From: UBA2970 sp965221075 | GTDB taxonomy: Bacteria; Verrucomicrobiota; Verrucomicrobiia; Limisphaerales; AAA164-E04 | Assembly (NCBI GenBank): GCA_965221075.1 | Contig: OZ244865.1 | Coordinates: forward strand, 3,100,001 to 3,164,000 | Direction of reading: 5' to 3' | Length of the DNA stretch: 64,000 nt | In this document: positions 6,193 through 15,195 of the stretch, piece after piece | Numbering within the stretch: the stretch's first letter is position 1 | Layout of the letters: every line of letters begins with the position of its first letter | Notes under the pieces: generated by a model | Seen by the model: only the letters and a program-made list of their open reading frames with translations | The model's database searches: none | Told to the model about the DNA's origin: nothing | Program-made: the position numbers and the translations under genes

Positions 6193-9180
6193 ATGAGAGA
6201 AGAGTTCGAGAAGCTGTCCGCTACAGGAAAGATCCAGTCCCGCCAGATCGACACTCTGGTCCGGCTGACCGAGTTCGGCTACTGCACCCACAAGAGCTGG
6301 GGCTTCGGCAAGATCACCAAGCTGGACACCATCGAGTCCCGCTTCCTCATCGATTTCGAGAGCAAGCCGGGCCACTCGATGGATCTGGGCTTCGGGGCCA
6401 ACATACTCACTCCCATCGCCCCCGACCACATCCTGGTTCGAAAGTCGAACATGACCCGGATCCGGAAGGCCAGCCAGAAGCTGGAGAAGCAGCTGGGACG
6501 GGATCCCTCAAGCTCCGAACTGGCCAGGGAGCTGGACCGGACAGAGCAGGACGTGGCGGTGATGAAGCAGGACGAGCAGAGCCTGCGGAAGATGGCCGCG
6601 CTCAACCATGTGGAGCTCATCAAGCTGGTGCTGAAGAGCTTCGGAGGAGCGGCCACCGGGGACCAGATCAAGGACGTGCTGGTCCCCGACGTGATCGAGG
6701 AGGACTGGCGCAAGTGGTGGGACAGCGTCCGCAAGCAGCTCAAGAAGGACGGCCACTTCCGCATCCCGCTGCGCAAGACCGATCCCATCGTCCTCAACGA
6801 GGAGTCGGTCTCCATCGATCAGCGGCTCATGGAGGAGATCCGCAAGGCCCGGGGCCTCAAGGCGAAGATCCCCTTCGCTGCGGAGATGTGCAAGAGCCAC
6901 GAGGACTTCTCCAGCCCCGAGCAGGTCTTCAAGGAGGCCGTCGGAATCCTCGACGGAGAGATCGAGAGACTGCGCGGCAAGAAGGATCCCCAGGCGATGG
7001 CGGTGGCGGTGGCGGGGATCTTCGTGCGCGATGATCTGGTCCGGCTTGCCGGACTGGAGCCTCCTCCGGTCGACCTTCACTCGCGCTGCGTCTGGTACAC
7101 CGAGAAGGAGCAGCGGCTGGAGCAGCTGCGCCAGGGCTTCGTCGAGTCCCGGATCGACAGGCGGGACAGGATCGAGAAGGAGCTGACGGAGATCCAGAAG
7201 GAGATCGAGCGCATCCTCCACGATCTGGAGGAAGCCAAGTCCAGCGGGAACGAGGAGAAGGAGGAGGCGCACAACGAGAAGCTGGCCGAGACCCGCCGCA
7301 AGGCGGGGGACCTGCAGCAGAGCTTCGGACAGATGGTGGAGGAGACCGACGAGTACGACAGGATCCAGTCCGCCCGCCAGAAGGTGGGGAGCCTGGAATG
7401 GGAACTGGAGGAATGTCCCTGCATCAACGCCAAGGCCATCGGCAAGAAGCTGGAGGAAGCGCGGGAGGATCTGGGCAGGTTCCAGGAGAAGCTGGAGAAG
7501 GCCTCCGGGGAGAACAATCCCAACGCTATCGCCCGCTTCCAGAAGAAGGTGTCGGTAGCCACAGGACAGGTCGCCCACCTGGAGAAGTTCTCGTCCACCT
7601 TCCAGGATCTTGACGATGCCAGGAAGGAGCGGGACCGCCTGCTCGAGGCCCTGTGGGAGAGGCTCTCGGGCCAGCAGGCGTCGCTCGAGGAACGGATCGA
7701 CGAAGTCAGGGCCGAGATCCAGGAGGCCCGGAGCATGGCCGAGGCCTCCAGAAAGGCGCCGGACACAGAGGACGAAAGCGCCGGGGAGACAAGTCCCGCG
7801 ACCAGGAAGGCCCCGGAAATGGACGAGGCCACGAGGAGGAAGTTCGCCTCCCTGGAAGATCGCCAGAAGAGGATCCGGAACGAGCTGCAGCCCTTGCAGA
7901 GGATCTCGGAGGCGCGGCAGGCGTTCGAGGAGAGCCTGAGGAAGTCCGTCGAGCTTCAGGAGACCATGGAGCGCCAGTGGGAGAAGGGGGAGGAGGGAAT
8001 GGAGGAGATGGAGAAGATCCTGGAGAAGATCCCCTCGCTCCACCCGGTGGACAACGTCCGGATCGCGGCCATCCTGGAAAGCCTGCCCGCGGTCCGGCAC
8101 AAGCGGGCCCTGCAGTCCTACCAGGCGGCGCGGCGGGAGGACTGGACCATCGCCATCCTGGGGATCATCAACCGGGTGAACGCCAGGCTGGTCAACGAGT
8201 GCGCCTCGGTCCTGGTCGCCAACTGGGACCTGTCCCTGCTCAAGAAGGCACTGGAGCAGAAGATCAACCAGCACTGGGCCAGCACCGATCTCCTGCTCTG
8301 GCTCTCCCAGTACAAGACCGACTCCTTCGACGACATTCTGGGTCCCGAAGTGTTCCGCTCCATGATCGCAGCACTGGAAAGGGACCAGATCAACGAGAAC
8401 AAGTCCAGCCGGCTGAAGGACTACATCATGACCGAGATCAAGCTGCTGGACCGGCTGTTCGAGAAGGCGGACCGGGAGACCATCAACGACCTGACCCGTA
8501 CCCTGCAGCTCTCCTCATGCTTCGAGGACATGGACAAGCGCTCCCTTCTGGCCCGCATCCTCAAGTCCTTCCCGTTCATCCAGAGCCTGATCTCGGGCGA
8601 GGCCGGCACCCGGGAGCGCGGGATCATCGTCTCGCCCGCGAGCATGGAGAGGCGCAAGCAGGAGTACGAGGAGCTGGTCCACAAGAAGATCCCCCTCAAC
8701 TCCAAGGAGATCGCGGTGGCGCGCAGCTACGGCGATCTCAGGGAGAACCACGAGTTCAAGGCGGCCAAGGAGATGCAGCGCCTGCTGCTGGCCCGGAAGG
8801 CCGAGCTGGAGGAGGAGCTCGCTCGGGCGGCAATCACCCGTTTCGAGGACATCGACTCCGGCTCGGTCAACATCGGCACCGTGGTCCAGGTCACCGACCT
8901 GAACCGGAACGCCCCCGAGACCTACACCATCCTCGGCGCCTGGGACTCCGATCCGGACCAGGACGTCATCAGCTACCTCTCCCCCCTGGCACAGGCCCTC
9001 CTCCACCAGCCCCCGGGCAAGGAGATCGTCCTCGAGCAGCCGGACAAGCGCAAGCTGCGCATCGACCAGATCGAGCCCATCTCTCCTTCCCAGATCGAGG
9101 CTCTAACCGATACCGAAGCCAAAGCTGCGGACAAGGCCCCCGCCGAGGAATCCGGGGCCAGGAACGAGGTTCATTCCTGA
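6193..9180 (+). CDS. greA: giant GreA/GreB-family transcription elongation factor
   Basis: A 995-residue protein ending in a GreA/GreB module (about residues 816-975). That module carries the acidic coiled-coil tip pattern GDLRENHEFKAAKEMQ and a C-terminal domain with VNIGTVVQVTDL. Gre factors enter the RNA polymerase secondary channel and stimulate transcript cleavage in backtracked complexes. The N-terminal about 85 residues (LVRLTEFGYCTHKSWGFGKI) resemble the extension of Chlamydia/Verrucomicrobia-type GreA. Residues about 89-125 (KASQKLEKQLGRDPSSSELA) look like sigma-70 region 3. Residues about 300-615 are a long charged coiled coil. The ATG at 6193 is chosen because upstream in-frame codons overlap fabI. 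Ordinary GreA is about 160 residues, and long forms I recall are about 700. Confidence 0.85.
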   Translation: MREEFEKLSATGKIQSRQIDTLVRLTEFGYCTHKSWGFGKITKLDTIESRFLIDFESKPGHSMDLGFGANILTPIAPDHILVRKSNMTRIRKASQKLEKQLGRDPSSSELARELDRTEQDVAVMKQDEQSLRKMAALNHVELIKLVLKSFGGAATGDQIKDVLVPDVIEEDWRKWWDSVRKQLKKDGHFRIPLRKTDPIVLNEESVSIDQRLMEEIRKARGLKAKIPFAAEMCKSHEDFSSPEQVFKEAVGILDGEIERLRGKKDPQAMAVAVAGIFVRDDLVRLAGLEPPPVDLHSRCVWYTEKEQRLEQLRQGFVESRIDRRDRIEKELTEIQKEIERILHDLEEAKSSGNEEKEEAHNEKLAETRRKAGDLQQSFGQMVEETDEYDRIQSARQKVGSLEWELEECPCINAKAIGKKLEEAREDLGRFQEKLEKASGENNPNAIARFQKKVSVATGQVAHLEKFSSTFQDLDDARKERDRLLEALWERLSGQQASLEERIDEVRAEIQEARSMAEASRKAPDTEDESAGETSPATRKAPEMDEATRRKFASLEDRQKRIRNELQPLQRISEARQAFEESLRKSVELQETMERQWEKGEEGMEEMEKILEKIPSLHPVDNVRIAAILESLPAVRHKRALQSYQAARREDWTIAILGIINRVNARLVNECASVLVANWDLSLLKKALEQKINQHWASTDLLLWLSQYKTDSFDDILGPEVFRSMIAALERDQINENKSSRLKDYIMTEIKLLDRLFEKADRETINDLTRTLQLSSCFEDMDKRSLLARILKSFPFIQSLISGEAGTRERGIIVSPASMERRKQEYEELVHKKIPLNSKEIAVARSYGDLRENHEFKAAKEMQRLLLARKAELEEELARAAITRFEDIDSGSVNIGTVVQVTDLNRNAPETYTILGAWDSDPDQDVISYLSPLAQALLHQPPGKEIVLEQPDKRKLRIDQIEPISPSQIEALTDTEAKAADKAPAEESGARNEVHS

Positions 9181-10325
9181 GCAGGGGAGAGGGAGCGCAT
9201 CCTCTCCACCCCGGCTTCCAGGATCCGGGCCGCCTGGCGGGCTTCGGAAGAGGTGGTGTCCCTGCCCACCGCCATGGTTAGGGTCTGAAGGATCTCCCTG
9301 GGCTCCAGGCCCATGGCCCTGAGGACATGGTTGGGCTCCAGCGTGCGTCCCAGGCACCCGCTGCCGACTCCCACCCGCAGCCCCCTCATGTCGGCGACGA
9401 GGGCCAGCCCTTCGGCCTCGACTCCCCGGATGGCCAAGCTCAGGTGGTTGCAGAGCCTGTCCGGCCCGATTCCGGGACCGTTGAGCGAGACGCCATCGAT
9501 CCGGTGCGCGATCTCCTCGAACAGCAGCCGCTGCAAATCCCGGATCCGCCGGCAGCGCTCCTCCCCTTCCCTTGCGACCGCCCGGGCCGCCGCGCCGGCT
9601 CCCACGATGCCCCAGACGTTCTCGGTCCCCGCTCTCGCTCCCCCTTCCTGCAGCCCGCCCCGGATCAGGGCCTCCAGCCCGGTCCCGCGCTTTCTCCAGA
9701 GGCACCCTACTCCGGGAGGCCCCCCGAACCGGTGCGGCGCCAGCGCCACCATGTCGGCATCGGGGACAGGAGCCTCGGTCCATCCCATACCCGCGGTGGC
9801 GTCCACCAGATGGGCCACCCCCTTCTCCCTCAGCGTCCGGCCCAGTCCCTCCAGCCTCTGCACCGTGCCCGAATCCATGTTCCCCAGCTGCGTGCACGCC
9901 AGCAGGGCCTCGTCTCCCAGCGCCTCCTCAATGCTTCCCGGCTCCCAGAAGCCCCGGCTATCGACCGGCGCCAGACGCACCTCGAAACCCTCTCCCTCCA
10001 GCAGCTCCAGGCTCGAGAGCACCGCGGGATGCGCAATCTCGGTGGCTACCAGGCGCCTGCCGAACCTGCGGTGCGCCCGGGCGTAGCCCTGGACCGCCAG
10101 GTTGATCGCCTCGGTCCCGCTCCCAGTGAAGACCACCTCTCCCGGCATGCCCACTAGGGCCGCCATGCTCTCCCGGGCCTCCTCCAGCGCCTTCCTCGCC
10201 TGGAGCGCGCCCGAGTGGACGCCCGATGCGCTGCACGCCCCCTCTCCCATCCATGGAGCCATCGCCTCGAGCGCCTCCGGAAGCGCCGGCGTGGTCACAT
10301 GATGCTCCAGATTGATGGCGCCCAT
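9171..10325 (-). CDS. NifS/IscS-like aminotransferase-fold protein lacking the PLP lysine
   Basis: 384 residues with the fold-type I pattern of cysteine desulfurases: TTPALPEA near the start, FTGSGTEAINLA (phosphate site), EIAHPAVL with the stacking His99, GARAGTENV, and Cys324 in a GCLGRTLEPNHVLRAMG loop at the place of the persulfide cysteine. The position of the PLP-binding lysine (normally HK) reads HR: APHRFGGPPGVG, with Arg199 coded CGG. The usual Gln of VDAxQ is also changed (VDATAGMG). A normal desulfurase reaction is therefore unlikely; it may be a pseudoenzyme or have another role. A canonical paralogue lies at the right end of the window. Its 3' end overlaps the greA 3' end by 10 bases. 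Confidence 0.8.
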   Translation of the reverse strand: MGAINLEHHVTTPALPEALEAMAPWMGEGACSASGVHSGALQARKALEEARESMAALVGMPGEVVFTGSGTEAINLAVQGYARAHRRFGRRLVATEIAHPAVLSSLELLEGEGFEVRLAPVDSRGFWEPGSIEEALGDEALLACTQLGNMDSGTVQRLEGLGRTLREKGVAHLVDATAGMGWTEAPVPDADMVALAPHRFGGPPGVGCLWRKRGTGLEALIRGGLQEGGARAGTENVWGIVGAGAAARAVAREGEERCRRIRDLQRLLFEEIAHRIDGVSLNGPGIGPDRLCNHLSLAIRGVEAEGLALVADMRGLRVGVGSGCLGRTLEPNHVLRAMGLEPREILQTLTMAVGRDTTSSEARQAARILEAGVERMRSLSPAQE

Positions 10326-10477
10326 CGGATCCCGTCCTCCCCACCAGGCATCCTACCGCCCCGCCAGCTGTCCGGACCAATGATAAACGCTTCGGCCAAA
10401 GCCCTCTCCCCGGTCCCGATAGTTCAAGACACCTGGACAGGAATCGGATATGCTCATGAGGCGGCTTGCCCCGGGAA

Positions 10478-11620
10478 ATGAGCGCCAGGTTCATACACAC
10501 CTCCGACTGGCATATCGGAAAGGCCTTCGCATCCTTCGATGGCGAGACCGCGGCCCTGCTGCGCGACGCCCGGTTGAGCCGCATCTCCCAGCTGGGAGAT
10601 CTGGCCAGGGAGCACGGGATCGGCCATGTGCTGGTGGCCGGGGACGTCTACGATGTCGAGGAACCCAGCCTGAGGACGCTCCAGCAGCCGATGGAGCAGA
10701 TGCGCGAGCATCCGGGCATCCGGTGGCACATCATACCCGGCAACCACGATCCGCACCGTCCCAACGGCCTCTGGGACCGGCTTCTGCGCAAGGGAATCCC
10801 CGGCAATGTCCAGGTCCATCTCCAGGCGGGGGCCGTGCCCCTTGAGGAGGGCCGCTCGGTCCTGCTGCCGGCTCCGCTGAGAAGGCGCCGCTCCCACGAG
10901 GATCCCACCGCCTACATGGACGAGGAGCCGGCCGTGCCCGGACTGATTCGCGTCGGACTGGCGCACGGCAGCGTGGCCCAGGAGTTCTCCTCGCGGTCCG
11001 CAGTCTCCAACCACATCGATCCCCAGCGGTGCGAGAGCGCCGGGCTCTCCTACCTGGCCCTGGGCGACTGGCACGGACAGAAGAGAGTCGGCCCGCGATG
11101 CTGGTACAGCGGAAGCTTCGAGACCTGCGAGTTCGGCGAGGAGAATAGCGGAGAGGCGCTGCTGGTGGAGATCGCCAATCCCGGTGCATTGCCCGAGGTC
11201 ACCTCTCTAGCCACCGGCCGCTACCGCTGGATCGCCCATTCGGCCCGGCTCATGAACCGGGCGGACGTGGAGGCGCTAGCCACGCAGCTGCGAGGCCTGC
11301 ACAAGGAGAAGGATCGCGTCCTGCTCAAGCTGGAAGTGGAAGGCATGCTCTCCCTGGAGGACATCCAGTTCTTCCAGGAACGGATCGTCGAGGTATTCCC
11401 CTCGGTGTTCCGGAGCGTCCGGCTCGACCAGTCCCGGCTCCTCCCCCAGGCGAGCGACGCCGATCTCGATCGGATCAACCGCGTGGGCTTCGTCCGCGAC
11501 GCCGCCCAGTCCCTCAGGGACATGGCCGGGGACGAGCGCAGCGACCAGCGGGAACTGGCGGCCGAGGCCCTCAAGAAGCTCTACCTCGAGTACCGGAAGC
11601 TGCAGGTTCCTCCGACGTGA
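10478..11620 (+). CDS. sbcD: SbcD/Mre11-like DNA repair exonuclease
   Basis: A metallophosphoesterase of 380 residues with the two-metal motifs in order: DWHIGK near the N-terminus, GDVYD, GNHDP, AHGSV and GDWHG. With its ATPase partner it should process double-strand break ends and hairpins. The ATG at 10478 gives the family start (SARFIHTSDWHIGK); an in-frame TTG four codons upstream is less likely. Its TGA overlaps the GTG start of the next gene (GTGA), so the two are coupled, as in other sbcDC pairs. It lacks the long capping domain of E. coli SbcD and is nearer to the compact YhaO type. Confidence 0.88.
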   Translation: MSARFIHTSDWHIGKAFASFDGETAALLRDARLSRISQLGDLAREHGIGHVLVAGDVYDVEEPSLRTLQQPMEQMREHPGIRWHIIPGNHDPHRPNGLWDRLLRKGIPGNVQVHLQAGAVPLEEGRSVLLPAPLRRRRSHEDPTAYMDEEPAVPGLIRVGLAHGSVAQEFSSRSAVSNHIDPQRCESAGLSYLALGDWHGQKRVGPRCWYSGSFETCEFGEENSGEALLVEIANPGALPEVTSLATGRYRWIAHSARLMNRADVEALATQLRGLHKEKDRVLLKLEVEGMLSLEDIQFFQERIVEVFPSVFRSVRLDQSRLLPQASDADLDRINRVGFVRDAAQSLRDMAGDERSDQRELAAEALKKLYLEYRKLQVPPT

Positions 11621-14355
11621 AGATCCGGTCCCTCAAGCTGGAGCACTTCAAGAAGTTCGCCGCTCCGGTCGTCCTGAAGGACATCAAGGACGGCCTGAAC
11701 ATCCTGGCCAAGCCCAACGAGGAAGGGAAATCCACCCTGCTGGACGCCCTGCGCGCCGTCCTGTTCGAGAGGTACAGCTCCAAGTCCAGGTCGATCAAGG
11801 AACTGCAGACCTCGGGAAACCAGACCTCGCCCGAGGTGGATCTCGAATTCGAGATGGAGAACGGCATCTACCGCATCTCCAAGCGCTTCCTGAAGAAGGA
11901 GCACGCCTGCCTGACCTGTCCCGATGGCCGGGTGATGCACGACGAGGAAGCCGAGGACGAACTGCGAGGGCTCCTGCGCTTCAGCGAGCCGGGACGGGGA
12001 GGAGCCAGCGACGAAAGCCTGGGGATGTGGAGCGTCCTCTGGGTCCGCCAGGGGGACTCCTTCGATCTGAACCTGGGACCGAGCGCCCAGAAGCATCTTC
12101 ACAACGCCCTCGACGCCGAAGTCAGCGACATCCTCGGAGGGAGCCGGGGCCAGCTCATACCCGAATCCCTGAGGAGGCAGCTCCACGAGCTGGTCACCGA
12201 GAAGACCCACAAGCCGAAGGGGAGGTACAGGCAGCTCGTCGAGGAGATCGGGGAGCGGGAAAGGAGGATCGGGGAGCTCGAGGAGCGAAGGGACGGCTTC
12301 TCCAGGACGCTCGACGATCTGGAAGCGGCCCAGAACGAGCAGGCGGCCTTCTCCTCTCCCGCCAGGGAGAGGCAGGATCGGGAGGAGCTGGAAGCCGTCC
12401 GCCGGCAGCTGGCCGAAGCCGAGAAGCTGGAGGCCACCATCGATGCCGAGGCCAAGGAGCTGGAGCTTCTGAGGCTGAGCCGGAAGGAGGCCGGGGAGCA
12501 GCGCAGCGAGCGGGAAAGGCTGCGCAGGGAGATGGGCGAGGCCGAGAAAAGGGAGAGGGAGACGGCCCAGGACATCCAGGCGGCCCAGTCCCGCCTGGAG
12601 GAGGCCGGAAGGCTGCATTCGGAATGGTCGGAGCGCTGCAAGCTGGCCGAGGAGCGTGCCAGGAAGGCCGAAGGCGACAGGCTCCGCCAGCAGCGCATTG
12701 CCCAGGCTGTCCAGCTCGCCGCCCGGATCGCCAAGCTGGAGAGGGTCCGCCAGAGCGCACGCAAGGCGCAGGAAAGGCGGGACAGGAGCCAGGAGCTCGC
12801 CGACGCCATCGGGATCACGGACCGGCTGCTGCAGGATGTCCGCAAGGCGTCCTCGAACCTGGACCGGATCGAGGGCCAGCTCGAGGCCTCCGCCACCGGC
12901 ATCCGGTTCGATCTCCAGCCCGGGAGGAAGGAGGGCGTCATCCTCGACGGAGAGCCGCTCGCCTCGGACAGCCAATCCTTCCAGGCCATCGACTCCACCA
13001 CCATCCACATTCCCGACAGGGGCAGAATCCACATCGATCCCTCGGTCAGTGACCAGGACCAGCAGCGCCGGAAAAGGGACAAGGCCAGGCAGGATCTCGA
13101 GCGGGCTCTCGACCAGGCCGGCGTTTCCTCCCCGAGCGAGGCCGAGGCCCTTTCCAGCCGGCGGCAGGGCCATCTGAACGAAGTCCGGCTGGCCAAGCGG
13201 GAGATCGAGATACATGAGGCGGGCCTGGACTACGACCGAAGCGAACACCCCTCGCTGGAGGCCTGCCTCAAGCACCAGGCGTCCCTCCTGAAGAGAAGAA
13301 TGAAGGAACTGGGCCTGCAGGAGGTTCCCGAGGAAGCCGAAGCCGAACGGCTTTCCCGGGAAGCCGAGAGGGAGGCATGCGAGGCTGCCAGCCTACTGGA
13401 GCAGGAGCGGGCCTCCAGGACCGGTCCCGAAGATCAGCTCCAGAGGTGCCGGAACGATCTGGCGGCGCTGAAGGAACGCTCAAGCGGACATGGGGAGAGG
13501 CTGGATTCGATCCGGAGGAAACTGGAGCAGGAGGAATCCGCCAGCTCCGACGGGAAGCTGCTCCGGAGGATCCAGGAAGCCGACGAAGCCATCGTGCGCC
13601 AGAAGGCCTCCCTGGCCGATCTGGAGGGCCGGCGCCGCGAGGCGACTGCGGAGCAGCACAGAATCCGGATCGGACGCAAGGAGGAAGCGATCGAGGGCAG
13701 GCGCAAGCGGCTGGAGGATCTCAAGGTCCGCATCGCGTCCCTGAAGTCCGCCATCCAGGCCAGCGAGGGAGTGGGGATCGAAGAGCAGCTCAACCAGGAG
13801 AGGCAGCTGCTGGAATCGAGGAAAAGCCAGCGATCCGGATGCGAAAGGGAGGTCGAGGTCCTGAAGCTCCTGCTCGGGGAGCTGGCCAAGGCGGAAAAGC
13901 AGGCCAAGGAGAAGTACCTCAAGCCCATCGCCGACTGCGTCCAGCCCTACTTCGATATCCTCTTCCCCTTCGCCAGCCTGGAGCTGGACGAAGAGGATCT
14001 GCGCATCCGCTGCCTGACCCGCAAGGACGGCCCGGAAGAGGAGTACGGAATCCTAAGCATGGGGACCAAGGAGCAGATCGCCATCCTGTTCCGGCTGGCC
14101 TTCGCCGAGCTTCTGGTCAAGCAGGGCCTGCCAGCCACGGTGGTGCTCGACGACGCTCTGGTCTACTCGGACGACTTCCGGATCAAGCTCATGTTCGACA
14201 TCCTCCACATGGCCTCCCAGAGGATGCAGATCATCGTCCTGACCTGTCGCAACCAGCTCTTCGCCGACCTCGGCGGCCACTCCCTCCATCTCGATTCCCC
14301 GGCAGACCGGCAATCCATTCCCCCGGAGAAAGAAGTCCCAGGAGAAACGGAATGA
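11617..14355 (+). CDS. SbcC/Rad50-like (YhaN type) SMC-family ATPase
   Basis: A 912-residue ATPase partner of the upstream nuclease. The N-terminal ATP-binding half has Walker A KPNEEGKSTLLDALRA (about residues 32-47); the usual first glycine is replaced, as in some SbcC-like families. The C-terminal half has an LSMGTKEQ signature (about 814) and Walker B VVLDDALVYSDD (about 842). Between them are two long coiled-coil arms. The centre does not have a CxxC zinc hook. It has a small globular insert (GVILDGEPLASDSQSFQAID, about residues 440-475), so arm joining must differ from Rad50. The GTG start overlaps the nuclease stop. I prefer the description to the symbol sbcC. Confidence 0.85.
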   Translation: MKIRSLKLEHFKKFAAPVVLKDIKDGLNILAKPNEEGKSTLLDALRAVLFERYSSKSRSIKELQTSGNQTSPEVDLEFEMENGIYRISKRFLKKEHACLTCPDGRVMHDEEAEDELRGLLRFSEPGRGGASDESLGMWSVLWVRQGDSFDLNLGPSAQKHLHNALDAEVSDILGGSRGQLIPESLRRQLHELVTEKTHKPKGRYRQLVEEIGERERRIGELEERRDGFSRTLDDLEAAQNEQAAFSSPARERQDREELEAVRRQLAEAEKLEATIDAEAKELELLRLSRKEAGEQRSERERLRREMGEAEKRERETAQDIQAAQSRLEEAGRLHSEWSERCKLAEERARKAEGDRLRQQRIAQAVQLAARIAKLERVRQSARKAQERRDRSQELADAIGITDRLLQDVRKASSNLDRIEGQLEASATGIRFDLQPGRKEGVILDGEPLASDSQSFQAIDSTTIHIPDRGRIHIDPSVSDQDQQRRKRDKARQDLERALDQAGVSSPSEAEALSSRRQGHLNEVRLAKREIEIHEAGLDYDRSEHPSLEACLKHQASLLKRRMKELGLQEVPEEAEAERLSREAEREACEAASLLEQERASRTGPEDQLQRCRNDLAALKERSSGHGERLDSIRRKLEQEESASSDGKLLRRIQEADEAIVRQKASLADLEGRRREATAEQHRIRIGRKEEAIEGRRKRLEDLKVRIASLKSAIQASEGVGIEEQLNQERQLLESRKSQRSGCEREVEVLKLLLGELAKAEKQAKEKYLKPIADCVQPYFDILFPFASLELDEEDLRIRCLTRKDGPEEEYGILSMGTKEQIAILFRLAFAELLVKQGLPATVVLDDALVYSDDFRIKLMFDILHMASQRMQIIVLTCRNQLFADLGGHSLHLDSPADRQSIPPEKEVPGETE

Positions 14356-14439
14356 TCCCGGACAGACGTCACGAATCCAAGTTGGGGAACGGATCTCCGG
14401 TCCACGGGAGCTGATACGCCAGGGGAACCGCTGGCAACC

Positions 14440-15195
14440 CTAGCCGTACTCGATCCAGTCCTCGTGGAACCCGATCCACTCGAGGACCGCCTCCTTGCCA
14501 TGCAGCGGGACGTTCTCGACTATGCGGAAGTACCGTGAGGAGCCGGGAACTGGACGCTTGATCGTGAACTGGCCGCCATGCGGCTGCCACGTGAAGCGGT
14601 GCTCGCCCGTGGCCTTCTCGTAGCCCTGCAGGTTTTCATTGGCCCCACTGGCCAGCGCCTCGAACCGCCAAGCGTAGTCGCCGACAGGGAACAATGCGAG
14701 CGGCTGCTCGAACAGGCAGAAATCCCGTAGCTCGAAGTCCCGGATGAGACAAGCCAGCCGCAGCTCGCCGAACTCTTCCAGCGAGGCATTCAGGCGGCTG
14801 TTCCAGACAGCCAGCACTGCACGTCCCGTAGCTTCCGGGTCCTTGCGCGGATCGGCGATCCCAAGAGAAAAGTCCGGCGAGTTGCGCCCGGAAATGAAGC
14901 GCTCGATCTTCGAACGCCGGGGATCGCGCTTTTTCACCGTCTTGAGCGACCACGCCGTCCCTTGGTTCGCCACGTCTCCGAGGCCGAGCGGCTTGGCGAA
15001 GTGCTGGCCGTCTACCGCCACGGCAAACATGTCGCCAAACTTGTCCCCGGTCAGGTCGTCGTTTCCTACGGCACGCCAGTGGACAATTTCGCGCCCCAAA
15101 GCGGTCAAGACGGAATCGGGTATATCGCCGACCGGCCACGGTCCCCGGTGCGCCCCTGACGCGCCCTTGAGGCGCGGGCGGTCAGGAGCAGACAC
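14440..15195 (-). CDS. probable type II restriction endonuclease
   Basis: A soluble protein of up to 251 residues whose sequence I do not recognise. It is called by context: it starts at the very end of a C5 DNA methyltransferase gene on the same strand, the usual R gene position. GDMFAVAVDG followed by AWSLKTVKKRDP could form a PD-(D/E)xK core, but this is not certain. The frame stays open into the methyltransferase gene. I chose the GTG at 15195, which overlaps the methyltransferase stop by 14 bases; later GTG codons are possible. The recognition site cannot be read from the sequence. Confidence 0.55.
   Translation of the reverse strand: MSAPDRPRLKGASGAHRGPWPVGDIPDSVLTALGREIVHWRAVGNDDLTGDKFGDMFAVAVDGQHFAKPLGLGDVANQGTAWSLKTVKKRDPRRSKIERFISGRNSPDFSLGIADPRKDPEATGRAVLAVWNSRLNASLEEFGELRLACLIRDFELRDFCLFEQPLALFPVGDYAWRFEALASGANENLQGYEKATGEHRFTWQPHGGQFTIKRPVPGSSRYFRIVENVPLHGKEAVLEWIGFHEDWIEYG

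Noticed and set aside
6508..8274. 588-codon open frame on the minus strand
   Set aside because: It lies antiparallel to the coiled-coil part of the GreA-family gene. Its Leu/Asp/Gly/Arg bias is the mirror of that gene's codon use, so it is a shadow.
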